A program made the position numbers and the translations under genes. Positions 21,312-30,470 of a DNA stretch of 53,589 nucleotides are shown in pieces (the first letter of the stretch is position 1; every line of letters begins with the position of its first letter). The notes below the pieces were generated by a model, which did not search any database, was not told the origin of the DNA, and was given only the letters and a program-made list of their open reading frames with translations. The DNA comes from an uncultured Oscillospiraceae bacterium (GTDB lineage Bacteria > Bacillota > Clostridia > Oscillospirales > Oscillospiraceae): positions 1 to 53,589 of the forward strand of contig CAKUPH010000004.1 of the NCBI GenBank assembly GCA_934675115.1. The letters are read 5' to 3'.

Positions 21312-22697
21312 ATGGCGATTCACGAAGAATGCGGCGTATTCGGCATTTACGATCCGGCGGGGGACTGCGCCCGGACGACCTACTACGGGCTGTACGCCCT
21401 TCAGCACCGGGGGCAGGAGGCCTGCGGCATCGCGGCCATGAACGGGCTGGAAATGCGCTGCCACAAGGACGTGGGACTGGTGGGCGACGTGTTTTCCGCC
21501 CCGGTCCTGGACGAGCTGGGCGGCACCATGGCGGTGGGCCACGTGCGCTACTCCACCACCGGCGGCTCCAAGCGGGAGAACGCCCAGCCGCTGACGCTGT
21601 CCTACGTCAAGGGCACCTTCGCGGTGGCCCACAACGGCAATCTGGTGAACGTGGATAACCTCCGCCGCCACTACGAGTATCGGGGGGCCATTTTCCACAC
21701 CACCACCGATTCGGAGATCATCGCGTACATCATTGCTCAGGAGCGCCTGCTGTGCGGCTCCATTGAGCGGGCGGTGGCCAACGCCATCCACCAGCTCCGG
21801 GGGGCGTTTTCACTGGTGGTCATGAGCTCCCGGAAGCTCATCGCAGCCCGGGACCCGTGGGGCTTCCGGCCTCTGTGCATCGGCAAGCGGGGGGACGCAT
21901 GGATCTTCGCCTCCGAGTCCTGCGCGCTGGACTGCGTGGGGGCCACCTTTGTCCGGGACGTGGAGCCGGGCGAGGTGGTGTATGTCGATCTGAACGGCGA
22001 GCTCCAGTCCATCCGGGACTGCTGCGGCACGGAAAAGACCAGCCTGTGCATTTTCGAGTACCTTTACTTTGCCCGCCCGGACAGCATCATCGACGGCCAG
22101 TCCGTCCACGACGCCCGTATTTTGGCCGGACGCTGTCTGGCCAAAGAGCATCCGGTAGAGGCGGACGTGGTCATCGGCGTGCCCGATTCCGGCCTGAACG
22201 CCGCCAAGGGCTACGCCATGGAGTCCGGCATCCCTTATAACGACGGCCTGATCAAGAACCGCTACATCGGCCGCACCTTTATCCAGCCCGGGCAGGCCAA
22301 CCGGGAGCAGGCGGTGAAGCTCAAGCTTAACCCCCTGCGCTCCACCATCGCGGGCAAGCGGGTGGTGGTCATCGACGACTCCATCGTCCGGGGAACCACG
22401 TCCAACCAGCTGGTGCGTCTGCTGCGGGACGCCGGGGCGAAGGAGGTCCACATGCTGTCCTCTGCGCCCATGTTCATTGCCCCCTGCTATTTCGGTACGG
22501 ACATCCCCTCCAAAAAGGAACTGATGGCCTGCAATCATACGCTGGACGAGATGCGGGAGCTCATCGGCGCGGACAGTCTGGGCTTTCTGTCGGTGGACAG
22601 CCTGCGGAAGATCGCGCCGGAGTGCCGCTGCGGCTTCTGCGATGGCTGCTTTACCGAGCACTACCCCCTTCCGGTGGAGGAAGCGGAGCAGAACTGA
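21312..22697 (+). CDS. purF: Amidophosphoribosyltransferase PurF
   Basis: 461 aa from ATG 21312. An in-frame ATG at 21294 with a GGAGG is an alternative start adding six residues. PurF makes phosphoribosylamine from PRPP and glutamine, the first step of purine synthesis. The class II glutaminase domain begins MAIHEECGVFGIY; the conserved Cys (C7) becomes the N-terminal nucleophile after propeptide removal. YYGLYALQHRGQE, HVRYSTTGGS and HNGNLVN are family motifs. The phosphoribosyltransferase half carries the PRPP loop VVVIDDSIVRGTTS, and the C-terminal Cys cluster (CRCGFCDGC) suits the Fe-S-containing Bacillus-type enzyme. It stands alone here, apart from other pur genes; purA lies at 48 kb. 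The upstream palindromic element occupies its normal promoter space. Confidence 0.95.
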   Translation: MAIHEECGVFGIYDPAGDCARTTYYGLYALQHRGQEACGIAAMNGLEMRCHKDVGLVGDVFSAPVLDELGGTMAVGHVRYSTTGGSKRENAQPLTLSYVKGTFAVAHNGNLVNVDNLRRHYEYRGAIFHTTTDSEIIAYIIAQERLLCGSIERAVANAIHQLRGAFSLVVMSSRKLIAARDPWGFRPLCIGKRGDAWIFASESCALDCVGATFVRDVEPGEVVYVDLNGELQSIRDCCGTEKTSLCIFEYLYFARPDSIIDGQSVHDARILAGRCLAKEHPVEADVVIGVPDSGLNAAKGYAMESGIPYNDGLIKNRYIGRTFIQPGQANREQAVKLKLNPLRSTIAGKRVVVIDDSIVRGTTSNQLVRLLRDAGAKEVHMLSSAPMFIAPCYFGTDIPSKKELMACNHTLDEMRELIGADSLGFLSVDSLRKIAPECRCGFCDGCFTEHYPLPVEEAEQN

Positions 22698-22705
22698 GCA
22701 TCGTG

Positions 22706-22735
22706 AAAGAGCCGGGCAGAAGCCCGGCTCTTTTT
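22706..22735 (+). terminator. Terminator after purF
   Basis: AAAGAGCCGGGC with its complement, loop AGAA, tail of Ts. Confidence 0.92.
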
Positions 22736-22833
22736 CTGCCTGCTTCAGATTTGACGAAAATCACAAAAACAGCATATCAAGCTATGCGAAACGCGAAAAA
22801 TGAAATAAAAATCTGCATCCATGCAAAAATGTG

Positions 22834-22870
22834 TTGACAAAATGACGTTGGGCGGCTATACTGACGTCAG
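22834..22870 (+). promoter_or_regulatory. glnA promoter with palindrome at the start site
   Basis: TTGACA (22834-22839), 17 nt, TATACT (22857-22862). The perfect 10-bp palindrome CTGACGTCAG (22861-22870) overlaps the end of the -10 and the expected transcription start, where an operator could sit. No GlnR-type box (TGTNAN7TNACA) is visible. Confidence 0.75.
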
Positions 22871-22883
22871 AAAACAGGAGGAC

Positions 22884-22921
22884 AAAGGCGTTCCGATCCC
22901 GGCGGGTCAGAACGCCTTTTT
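22884..22921 (+). terminator. Leader terminator (attenuator) ahead of glnA
   Basis: AAAGGCGTT (22884-22892) pairs with AACGCCTTT (22911-22919), a second inner stem (CCC/GGG) lies within, and the T run continues to 22921. It lies about 15 nt after the expected start of transcription and about 60 nt before glnA. Transcription must therefore pass or be antiterminated to express the gene. The ANTAR regulator encoded just after glnA is the natural candidate. Confidence 0.75.
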
Positions 22922-22983
22922 CACACCTGAGCAGCACCACAGTTTCGTAAGCATACCCAACTATATTGAAAGGGGATATTCAT

Positions 22984-24315
22984 ATGGGTTACACCAAGGA
23001 AGACATCATTCGCATCGTGAAAGAGGAAGACATCAAGTTCATCCGGATGCAGTTTACCGACATTTTCGGCCAGCTGAAGAACGTGGCCATTACCGCTTCC
23101 CAGATCGAGAAGGCCGTCAACAACCAGATCATGCTGGACGGCTCCTCCATTGAGGGCTTTGTCCGCATCAATGAGTCCGACCAGTACCTCTATCCCGATC
23201 TGGACAGCTTCGTGGTGTTCCCGTGGCGTCCCCAGCACGGCAAGGTCGCCCGCCTGATCTGCGACATCCACAACCCCGACGGTACTCCCTTCGTGGGCGA
23301 CCCCCGCGGCGTGCTCAAGCGTGTGCTGGAGAAGGCCAAGTCCATGGGCTATGACGCTTTCAACGTCGGCCCCGAGGCGGAATTCTTCCTGTTCCAGACC
23401 GACGAGGAGGGCAAGCCCACCACCAAGACCAACGACGAGGCCGGGTACTTCGACCTTGGCCCTCTGGACCACGGCGAGTCCACCCGCCGGGAGATCTGCC
23501 TTGCGCTGGAGCAGATGGGCTATGAGATCGAGGCATCTCACCATGAGGTGGCTCAGGGCCAGCATGAGATCGACTTCAAGTACGCCCCCGCGCTGGAGTG
23601 CGCCGATAAGATCATGACCTTCAAGCTGGCGGTCAAGACGCTGGCCCAGAAGAACGGTCTGCACGCCACCTTCATGCCCAAGCCCATCTTCGGTATCAAC
23701 GGCTCCGGCATGCACACCAACATGTCCCTGTTCCGCGACGGAAAAAATGTGTTTTATGATGAGAACGGCGACAAGAAGCTGTCCAAGGAGGCATATTCCT
23801 TCATCGCCGGCATTCTGGCCCACATGAAGGGCATGGCCGCCATCACCAACCCGCTGGTCAACTCCTACAAGCGTCTGGTGCCCGGCTACGAGGCCCCCTG
23901 CTACATGGCGTGGTCCGCCTCCAACCGCTCCGCGCTGATCCGCATCCCCGCCGCCCGGGGCCAGTCCACCCGCGTGGAGCTGCGCTGCCCCGATCCCGCC
24001 TGCAACCCCTACCTGTCTCTGGCCGTCTGTCTGGCCGCCGGCCTGGACGGCATTGAGAAGGGCATGGTCCCGCCCGCTGAGATCACCGACAACATCTTCG
24101 CCATGACTCCCGCCACCCGCAAGCGCCGCGGCATCGAGGCCCTGCCCGGCTCTCTGGAGGAGGCTCTGGTGTGCATGAAGAAGGATAAGCTGGTTATGGC
24201 CACGCTGGGCGAGCACGTCTCCAGCCAGTACATTGCCGGTAAGGAAGCCGAGTGGGACGAGTACCGTACCCGCGTCTCCAGCTGGGAGCGCGACAAGTAC
24301 ATGATCAACTATTGA
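22984..24315 (+). CDS. glnA: Glutamine synthetase type I (GSI-alpha-like)
   Basis: 443 aa from ATG 22984, with AAAGGGG before it. It condenses ammonia and glutamate with ATP. Beta-grasp N-domain: [20 protein letters not shown]. Catalytic signatures: [45 protein letters not shown] and NRSALIRIP. Length and the lack of the 25-residue GSI-beta insertion fit the alpha group. At the adenylylation-site position the sequence reads NIFAMTP, with no Tyr, so control by adenylylation is not expected. Regulation is more likely feedback on the protein plus the leader terminator and the downstream ANTAR protein. Together with gltBD 1.6 kb downstream it forms the GS-GOGAT ammonia assimilation route. Confidence 0.96.
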   Translation: MGYTKEDIIRIVKEEDIKFIRMQFTDIFGQLKNVAITASQIEKAVNNQIMLDGSSIEGFVRINESDQYLYPDLDSFVVFPWRPQHGKVARLICDIHNPDGTPFVGDPRGVLKRVLEKAKSMGYDAFNVGPEAEFFLFQTDEEGKPTTKTNDEAGYFDLGPLDHGESTRREICLALEQMGYEIEASHHEVAQGQHEIDFKYAPALECADKIMTFKLAVKTLAQKNGLHATFMPKPIFGINGSGMHTNMSLFRDGKNVFYDENGDKKLSKEAYSFIAGILAHMKGMAAITNPLVNSYKRLVPGYEAPCYMAWSASNRSALIRIPAARGQSTRVELRCPDPACNPYLSLAVCLAAGLDGIEKGMVPPAEITDNIFAMTPATRKRRGIEALPGSLEEALVCMKKDKLVMATLGEHVSSQYIAGKEAEWDEYRTRVSSWERDKYMINY

Positions 24316-24364
24316 TCCTGACACGCTCTGATCGAAAATCTTCGCCGGAGGAGTGTGGAGGATC

Positions 24365-24898
24365 TTGCAGAAAGTAATCGTAGCTTTTGAAAGTGAGTCA
24401 AACAGCGCCAAGATCCGCGAGATCATTGAGAGCGGGGGAGCGGCATCCTGTCTCGTCTGCCGCAGCGCGGCAGAGGTCAAGCGCGTGGTGCACAAGCAGC
24501 GGCTGAGCATCGTCGTCTGCGGCTTCAAGCTGCCGGATGAGAACTGCGAGGAGCTGTATCAGGATCTGCCCGAGAACTGCTCTATGCTGATGATAGCCCC
24601 CCAGACTCGCCTTGAGCTGTGCGAGGACGAGGGCATCTTCAAGTTAGCGTCCCCGGTCCACAGGGGCGACCTGCTGGCCTCGGTTCGGATGCTGATCCAG
24701 ATGAACCAGAAGTACGTCCGTCAGCACCGGCCCCAGCGCACGGAGGAGGAAAACGCGCTGGTGGCGCAGGCCAAGGCCGTGCTCATGGACCGCCATGACA
24801 TGACCGAGGAGCAGGCCCATCGGTTCCTTCAGAAAAAGAGTATGGACAACGGCGCCAAACTCGCAGATACTGCCCGCATGGTTCTGGCGGGCGACTGA
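24365..24898 (+). CDS. ANTAR-domain RNA-binding regulator with degenerate receiver
   Basis: 177 aa from TTG 24365; GTG 24353 is possible but has no spaced Shine-Dalgarno. Residues 1-115 resemble a response-regulator receiver, but the strand that should end in the phosphoacceptor Asp reads VVCGFKLPDEN, with Gly in that place, so it is a pseudo-receiver. Residues about 128-172 are an ANTAR domain (EENALVAQAKAVLMDRHDM...TEEQAHRFLQKKSM...KLADTARMVL), the three-helix module that binds paired RNA hairpins and prevents termination. It sits 50 bp after glnA, probably on the same transcript, and both glnA and gltB have terminator hairpins in their leaders. Autoregulated control of nitrogen assimilation by antitermination is the likely role. 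The input signal is unknown because phosphorylation seems excluded. Confidence 0.88.
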   Translation: MQKVIVAFESESNSAKIREIIESGGAASCLVCRSAAEVKRVVHKQRLSIVVCGFKLPDENCEELYQDLPENCSMLMIAPQTRLELCEDEGIFKLASPVHRGDLLASVRMLIQMNQKYVRQHRPQRTEEENALVAQAKAVLMDRHDMTEEQAHRFLQKKSMDNGAKLADTARMVLAGD

Positions 24899-24913
24899 GA
24901 CGATGAAGTCTGA

Positions 24914-24948
24914 GGGCGGCAGTCCTTCGCTGACTGCCGCCCTTTTTT
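24914..24948 (+). terminator. Terminator after the ANTAR gene
   Basis: GGGCGGCAGTC with its complement over a 7-nt loop, then TTTTTT. Confidence 0.93.
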
Positions 24949-24988
24949 CCGCATTTTGGCCCGGCGGGGCCGGAGGAGGGCATCTGCC

Positions 24989-25729
24989 ATGAAATTTACG
25001 AAAATGCATGGGCTGGGGAACGACTACGTCTATATGGACTGCATCCACCAGTCCGTGGACGACCTGCCCGGGCTGGCCCGCCGGGTGTCCGACCGGCACT
25101 TCGGCGTGCGGATGTTCAACGCCGACGGCTCCGAGGGCGAGATGTGCGGCAACGGCATCCGCTGTCTCGGCAAATTCGTCTACGACAAGGGCCTGACCGA
25201 CAAGCGGGAGGTCACGGTGGAGACGCTGGCAGGGGAAAAAACGCTGTACCTCTCCGTGGAGAACGGCAGTGTTTCCGAGGTCACGGTGGACATGGGCGCT
25301 CCGGTGGTGGAGTCACCCATCGAGATCAATGTAAAGGGAATTGCCTATACAGGTGTTCCGGTGTCAATGGGGAACCCCCATTGCGTGGTGGAGGTGGCCG
25401 CTCCGGCGGAGCTGCCGCTGAGCGAGATCGGCCCGGACTTCGAGGTCTGGCCCTATTTCCCCGACCGGGTGAACACGGAGTTCGTCCGGGTACTGGGACC
25501 CGATGAGATCGAGATGCGGGTGTGGGAGCGGGGCAGCGGCGAGACCATGGCCTGCGGCACCGGGGCCTGCGCCAGTCTTGTGGCCTTGTGCGCCGCTGGG
25601 CGGTGCGGCCGTCAGGCAGTGATTCACCTGCTGGGCGGCGACCTGCGCATCCGCTGGGACGAAGAATCCGGCCATGTGTTTATGACCGGCCCGGCGGTGA
25701 CGGTGTTTGATGGTGAACTTGCCGATTGA
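24989..25729 (+). CDS. dapF: Diaminopimelate epimerase with an internal deletion
   Basis: 246 aa from ATG 24989 (GGAGGAGGG upstream). DapF interconverts LL- and meso-diaminopimelate for lysine and peptidoglycan. The two catalytic cysteines are present: C53 in EMCGNGIRC and C189 in ACGTGA. GLGNDYVYMD and NTEFVRV-like motifs are also in place. However, after SDRHFG the sequence jumps to VRMFNADGSEGEM, whereas family members have about 19 more residues there, including the conserved G-x-D-G/Q-L loop near the active site. The first Cys sits at 53 where about 73 is usual, which agrees. The loss is in frame (about 57 nt). Activity is doubtful unless the deletion is an assembly error. The N- and C-terminal parts are otherwise normal. 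Confidence 0.9.
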   Translation: MKFTKMHGLGNDYVYMDCIHQSVDDLPGLARRVSDRHFGVRMFNADGSEGEMCGNGIRCLGKFVYDKGLTDKREVTVETLAGEKTLYLSVENGSVSEVTVDMGAPVVESPIEINVKGIAYTGVPVSMGNPHCVVEVAAPAELPLSEIGPDFEVWPYFPDRVNTEFVRVLGPDEIEMRVWERGSGETMACGTGACASLVALCAAGRCGRQAVIHLLGGDLRIRWDEESGHVFMTGPAVTVFDGELAD

Positions 25730-25747
25730 CCGGAGCGTGAAAATCCG

Positions 25748-25909
25748 CTAAAATAGAAAATCATTTTAGCAGATTAAACGAGTGAATCAACGGCCGCAGT
25801 TCGGCGCGGCTGACTCTGGTATTGGAATGACAGGAATGACGACCGGCCCAATGGGGGGCCGGGGGAGTGCCCGCGCGCTCTTCCGGCGGCTCCGTTGGGC
25901 CGGTTTTTT
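25748..25909 (+). promoter_or_regulatory. gltB leader with hairpins and attenuator-like terminator
   Basis: Three parts are visible. First, a perfect 8-bp hairpin, GCTAAAAT (25748-25755) with ATTTTAGC (25764-25771). Second, a direct repeat GGAATGAC twice at 9-bp spacing (about 25824-25840). Third, a large terminator, ACCGGCCCAA (25842-25851) pairing with TTGGGCCGGT (25895-25904), with inner GC stems and a run of Ts to 25909, ending 22 bp before the gltB ATG. Its position makes it an attenuator of gltB, not only the end of dapF. No clear -35/-10 pair was found. Confidence 0.65.
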
Positions 25910-25931
25910 GGAAATGGGAAGGTGAAAGCCA

Positions 25932-28900
25932 ATGAAACATCAGCAAGACCAGGTGTGGGGCCCGCTGTACGACCCCGCCTTTGAGCACGATAACTGCGGG
26001 ATCGGGGCCGTGGTGGACATCAAGGGCAGAAAATCCCACCAGACGGTGGACAACGCCCTGAAGATCGTGGAGAAGTTGGAGCACCGGGCCGGGAAGGACG
26101 CCGAGGGCAAGACAGGAGACGGCGTAGGCATCCTGCTCCAAATCGCCCACGGCTTTTTCACCCGGGCGGTGAAGGAATACGGCTATGAGCTGGGAGAAGA
26201 GCGGGACTACGGCGTGGGTATGTTCTTCTTCCCACAGGAGACACTGCCCCGGAATCAGGCCAAGAAAATGTTCGAGCTGATCGTGGCCAAGGAGGGGATG
26301 GAGTTCATCGGCTGGCGGACGGTGCCCGTACGGCCGGAGGTGCTGGGCCACAAGGCGCTGGCCAAGATGCCCTGCATCGAGCAGGCCTTCGTCCGCCGCC
26401 CGGCGGAGCTGAAAAAGGGGCTGGAATTTGACCGGCGGCTGTACATCGCCCGCCGGGAGTTCGAGCAGTCCAACGACAACACCTACGTGGTATCCCTGTC
26501 CAGCCGGACCATCGTCTACAAGGGCATGTTCCTTGTGGGCCAGCTGCGGCAGTTCTATCCCGACCTTCAGGACGAACACTACGAGTCCGCCATCGCGCTG
26601 GTCCACTCCCGGTTCTCCACCAATACCAACCCCTCGTGGGAGCGGGCGCACCCCAACCGCTTCATCCTCCACAACGGCGAGATCAACACCATCCGGGGCA
26701 ACGTGGACCGTATGCTGGCCCGGGAGGAGACCATGCACAACCCCGTCTGGGACAACGACATCGACAAGGTGTTCCCGGTGGTGAACGTGTCCGGCTCCGA
26801 TTCCGCCATGCTGGACAACACGCTGGAATTTCTGGTGATGAGCGGCATGGAGCTGCCGCTGGCCGTCATGCTCTGCATCCCGGAGCCGTGGATGAACAAC
26901 GAGAACATTTCCCGGGAAAAGCGGGATCTCTACCAGTACTACGCCGTCATGATGGAGCCGTGGGACGGCCCGGCATCCATTCTGTTCTCCGACGGCGATC
27001 AGGTGGGCGCGGTGCTGGACCGCAACGGCCTGCGGCCCTCCCGGTACTATGTCACCGACGACGATCAGCTCATTCTGTCCTCCGAGGTGGGCGTGCTGGA
27101 CATCGACCCCGCCCATATCGTGAAAAAGTCCCGGCTGGAGCCGGGGCGGATGCTGCTGGTGGACACGGCGGCGGGCCGCATCATCGACGACAGCGAGATC
27201 AAGGAGACCTACGCCCGCCGGAACCCCTACGGCGAGTGGCTGGACCGGAACCTCGTGCGGCTGAAGGATATTCCCATCCCCAACAAGCGGGTGGAGACCT
27301 ATGACGACGTCCGACGTACCCAGCTCCAGAAGGCCTTCGGCTACACCTATGAGGACGTGAAAAACACCATTCTCACCATGGCCAAGACCGGCGCGGAGGG
27401 CACCGCCGCCATGGGCATCGACATCCCGCTGGCGGTGCTGTCCGACCATGACCAGCCCCTGTTCAACTACTTCAAGCAGCTCTTCGCGCAGGTCACCAAC
27501 CCGCCCATCGACGCCATCCGGGAGGAGATCGTCACCGACACCACCGTCTACATCGGCGACGACGGCAACCTGCTGGAGGAAACGGCGGACAACTGCCGGG
27601 TGCTTCAGGTACGCAATCCCATCCTCACCTCGGTGGATCTGATGAAGATCCGCGCCATGGACAAGCCCGGCTTCCATGTGGAGACGGTGTCCATCCTCTA
27701 TTACAAGAACACACCCCTCAAGCGGGCGCTGGAGCATATGCTCATCGCCGCAGACCGGGCCTACCGCAACGGGGCCAACATCATCATCCTGTCCGACCGG
27801 GGGGTGGACGAGAACCACGTGGCCATTCCGTCCCTGCTGGCGGTGTCCGCGCTGGAGCAGCATCTGGTGCGCACCAAGAAGCGCACCGCAGTGTCCGTCA
27901 TTCTGGAATCTGCTGAGCCCCGGGACGTCCACCACTTCGCCACCCTGCTGGGCTACGGCGCCCGGGCCATCAATCCCTATCTGGCGCAGGAGACCATCGG
28001 CCAGCTCATCAGCGAGGGCCTGCTGGACAAGGACTTTTCCGCCGCGGTGGACGACTACAACAACGCTATTCTCCACGGCATCGTGAAGATCGCCTCCAAG
28101 ATGGGCATTTCCACCGTCCAGTCCTACCAGTCCGCCCAGATTTTCGAGGCCATCGGCATTTCCAGAGAGGTCATCGACGAGTACTTCACCAACACCGTGT
28201 CCCGGGTGGGCGGCATCGGCCTGAAGGAGATCGAGGAGCTGGTGGACCACAACCACACCAAGGCCTTCGACCCGCTGGGGCTGGGCTGCGACGGCACGCT
28301 GGACTCCGTGGGCGCCCACAAGGCCCGGAGCGGTCAGGAAGACCATATGTATAACCCCAAGACCATCCATCTGCTCCAGCAGGCTGCCCGCACCGGCAGC
28401 TACGAGCTGTTCAAGCAGTATACCGCGCTGGTGGACGACGAGACGAAGCCCCACACTCTCCGCGGCCTGATGGAGATGAAGTATCTGGACGAGCCCATCC
28501 CCATCGACGAGGTGGAGAGCGTGGACTCCATCGTGAAGCGCTTCAAGACCGGGGCCATGAGCTATGGCTCCATTTCGCAGGAGGCCCACGAGTGCATGGC
28601 CATCGCCATGAATATGCTGGGCGGCAAGTCGAACTCCGGCGAGGGCGGCGAGCGGCCCGACCGGCTCCACAGCGACCGCTGCTCCGCCATCAAGCAGGTG
28701 GCCTCCGGCCGGTTCGGCGTCACCAGCGAGTATCTGGTGAGCGCAAAAGAAATTCAGATCAAAATGGCGCAGGGCGCGAAGCCCGGCGAGGGCGGGCATC
28801 TGCCCGGCCGGAAGGTGTATCCGTGGATCGCCAAGACCCGGTATTCCACCCCCGGCGTGTCCCTCATCTCGCCGCCGCCCCACCACGATATCTATTCCAT

Positions 28901-30470
28901 CGAGGATCTGGCCCAGCTCATTTACGACCTGAAAAACGCCAACCGGCAGGCCCGCATCTCCGTCAAGCTGGTCAGCGAGGCGGGTGTGGGCACCATTGCC
29001 GCCGGCGTCGCCAAGGCCGGGGCGCAGGTGGTGCTCATCTCCGGCTACGACGGCGGCACCGGCGCGGCCCCCAGAACGTCCATCCACAACGCGGGCCTTC
29101 CGTGGGAGCTGGGCCTTGCCGAGACCCACCAGACCCTCATCCAGAACGACCTGCGTTCCCGGGTGGTGCTGGAGACCGACGGCAAGCTCATGAGCGGCCG
29201 GGACGTTGCCATCGCCTGCATGCTGGGTGCGGAGGAGTTCGGCTTTGCCACCGCGCCGCTGGTGACCATGGGCTGCGTCATGATGCGGGTGTGCAATCTG
29301 GACACCTGCCCCGTGGGCGTGGCGACCCAGAATCCCGAGCTGCGCAAGCGGTTCAGGGGCAAGCCGGAGTACGTGGTGAACTTCATGCGCTTCATCGCAC
29401 AGGAGCTGCGGGAGCATATGGCAAAGCTGGGCGTGCGCACGGTGGAGGAGCTGGTGGGCCGCACCGACCTGCTGAAGGTGCGGGAGCACGCGGTGAACCG
29501 CCGGGCCGCCACGGTGGACCTGTCCGCCATTCTGAACAACCCCTACATGGGCGGAGAGTACAAGACCCACTTCGATCCCGCCGACGTGTACGATTTCCAG
29601 CTGGAGCAGACGGTGGACATGTCCGTGCTGCTGGAAAAGCTGGGCAGCGCCCTGAAAAAGGGCCAGAAAAAGTCCCTGTCCATCCCTGTGACCTCCACGG
29701 ACCGGACGGTGGGCACCATTTTCGGTTCCGACATCACCAGACTCCACGGCGAGAGGCTGGCGGAGGACACCTTCACCGTCCACTGCACCGGGGGCGGCGG
29801 CCAGTCCTTCGGCGCGTTCATCCCCAAGGGCCTGACGCTGGAGCTGGAGGGCGATTCCAACGACTACTTCGGCAAGGGCCTGTCCGGCGGCAAGCTGGTG
29901 GTGTACCCGCCGAAAAATGCTGGGTACAGGGCGGATGAGAACATCATCATCGGCAACGTGGCCCTGTACGGCGCCACCTCCGGCAAGGCGTTCATCGCCG
30001 GTGTGGCCGGGGAGCGGTTCGCCGTCCGCAATTCCGGGGCTTACGCCGTGGTGGAGGGCGTGGGCGACCACGGCTGCGAGTACATGACCGGCGGCCGGGT
30101 GGTGGTGCTGGGCGAGACCGGCAAGAACTTCGCGGCCGGTATGTCCGGCGGCATCGCCTACGTCTGGGACCCCCGGCGGGATCTGTACCTCCGGGTAAAC
30201 AAGGAGCTGGTCTCCATCGAGCTGGTGACGGAAAAGCACGATCTGGAGGAGCTGCGGCGGCTTATCGAGGAGCACGTGGCCGCCACCGGGTCGGAGCGAG
30301 GAAAAGCTATTCTGGACGATTTTGAGCACAGCGCCGCCAGCTTCAAGAAGATCCTGCCCCGGGATTACGACCGAATCCTCAAGGCCATCGCCCAGTTCGA
30401 GGAGCGGGGCATGGGCCACGACGAGGCGGAGGTCGAGGCATTTTACGCGGTAACGGGAGGTGCGCACTGA
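25932..30470 (+). CDS. gltB: Glutamate synthase large subunit
   Basis: 1,512 aa, full length for GltB. It transfers the amide of glutamine to 2-oxoglutarate, giving two glutamates. The N-terminal class II glutaminase nucleophile is C22 in HDNCGIG, exposed after removal of a 21-residue propeptide. The central and FMN-binding synthase domains include the 3Fe-4S ligands C1115, C1121 and C1126 (GCVMMRVCNLDTCPVG) and the GYDGGTGAAP phosphate-binding loop. The C-terminal GXGXG beta-helix repeats lie at about 1290-1430. The ATG at 25932 follows GGGAAGGTG. The stop overlaps the gltD start (TGATG), so both subunits are translationally coupled. A terminator-like leader precedes it. Confidence 0.96.
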   Translation: MKHQQDQVWGPLYDPAFEHDNCGIGAVVDIKGRKSHQTVDNALKIVEKLEHRAGKDAEGKTGDGVGILLQIAHGFFTRAVKEYGYELGEERDYGVGMFFFPQETLPRNQAKKMFELIVAKEGMEFIGWRTVPVRPEVLGHKALAKMPCIEQAFVRRPAELKKGLEFDRRLYIARREFEQSNDNTYVVSLSSRTIVYKGMFLVGQLRQFYPDLQDEHYESAIALVHSRFSTNTNPSWERAHPNRFILHNGEINTIRGNVDRMLAREETMHNPVWDNDIDKVFPVVNVSGSDSAMLDNTLEFLVMSGMELPLAVMLCIPEPWMNNENISREKRDLYQYYAVMMEPWDGPASILFSDGDQVGAVLDRNGLRPSRYYVTDDDQLILSSEVGVLDIDPAHIVKKSRLEPGRMLLVDTAAGRIIDDSEIKETYARRNPYGEWLDRNLVRLKDIPIPNKRVETYDDVRRTQLQKAFGYTYEDVKNTILTMAKTGAEGTAAMGIDIPLAVLSDHDQPLFNYFKQLFAQVTNPPIDAIREEIVTDTTVYIGDDGNLLEETADNCRVLQVRNPILTSVDLMKIRAMDKPGFHVETVSILYYKNTPLKRALEHMLIAADRAYRNGANIIILSDRGVDENHVAIPSLLAVSALEQHLVRTKKRTAVSVILESAEPRDVHHFATLLGYGARAINPYLAQETIGQLISEGLLDKDFSAAVDDYNNAILHGIVKIASKMGISTVQSYQSAQIFEAIGISREVIDEYFTNTVSRVGGIGLKEIEELVDHNHTKAFDPLGLGCDGTLDSVGAHKARSGQEDHMYNPKTIHLLQQAARTGSYELFKQYTALVDDETKPHTLRGLMEMKYLDEPIPIDEVESVDSIVKRFKTGAMSYGSISQEAHECMAIAMNMLGGKSNSGEGGERPDRLHSDRCSAIKQVASGRFGVTSEYLVSAKEIQIKMAQGAKPGEGGHLPGRKVYPWIAKTRYSTPGVSLISPPPHHDIYSIEDLAQLIYDLKNANRQARISVKLVSEAGVGTIAAGVAKAGAQVVLISGYDGGTGAAPRTSIHNAGLPWELGLAETHQTLIQNDLRSRVVLETDGKLMSGRDVAIACMLGAEEFGFATAPLVTMGCVMMRVCNLDTCPVGVATQNPELRKRFRGKPEYVVNFMRFIAQELREHMAKLGVRTVEELVGRTDLLKVREHAVNRRAATVDLSAILNNPYMGGEYKTHFDPADVYDFQLEQTVDMSVLLEKLGSALKKGQKKSLSIPVTSTDRTVGTIFGSDITRLHGERLAEDTFTVHCTGGGGQSFGAFIPKGLTLELEGDSNDYFGKGLSGGKLVVYPPKNAGYRADENIIIGNVALYGATSGKAFIAGVAGERFAVRNSGAYAVVEGVGDHGCEYMTGGRVVVLGETGKNFAAGMSGGIAYVWDPRRDLYLRVNKELVSIELVTEKHDLEELRRLIEEHVAATGSERGKAILDDFEHSAASFKKILPRDYDRILKAIAQFEERGMGHDEAEVEAFYAVTGGAH

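Noticed and set aside
24365..24898. Conventional two-component response regulator
   Set aside because: No kinase gene is near and the phosphoacceptor Asp is replaced by Gly.
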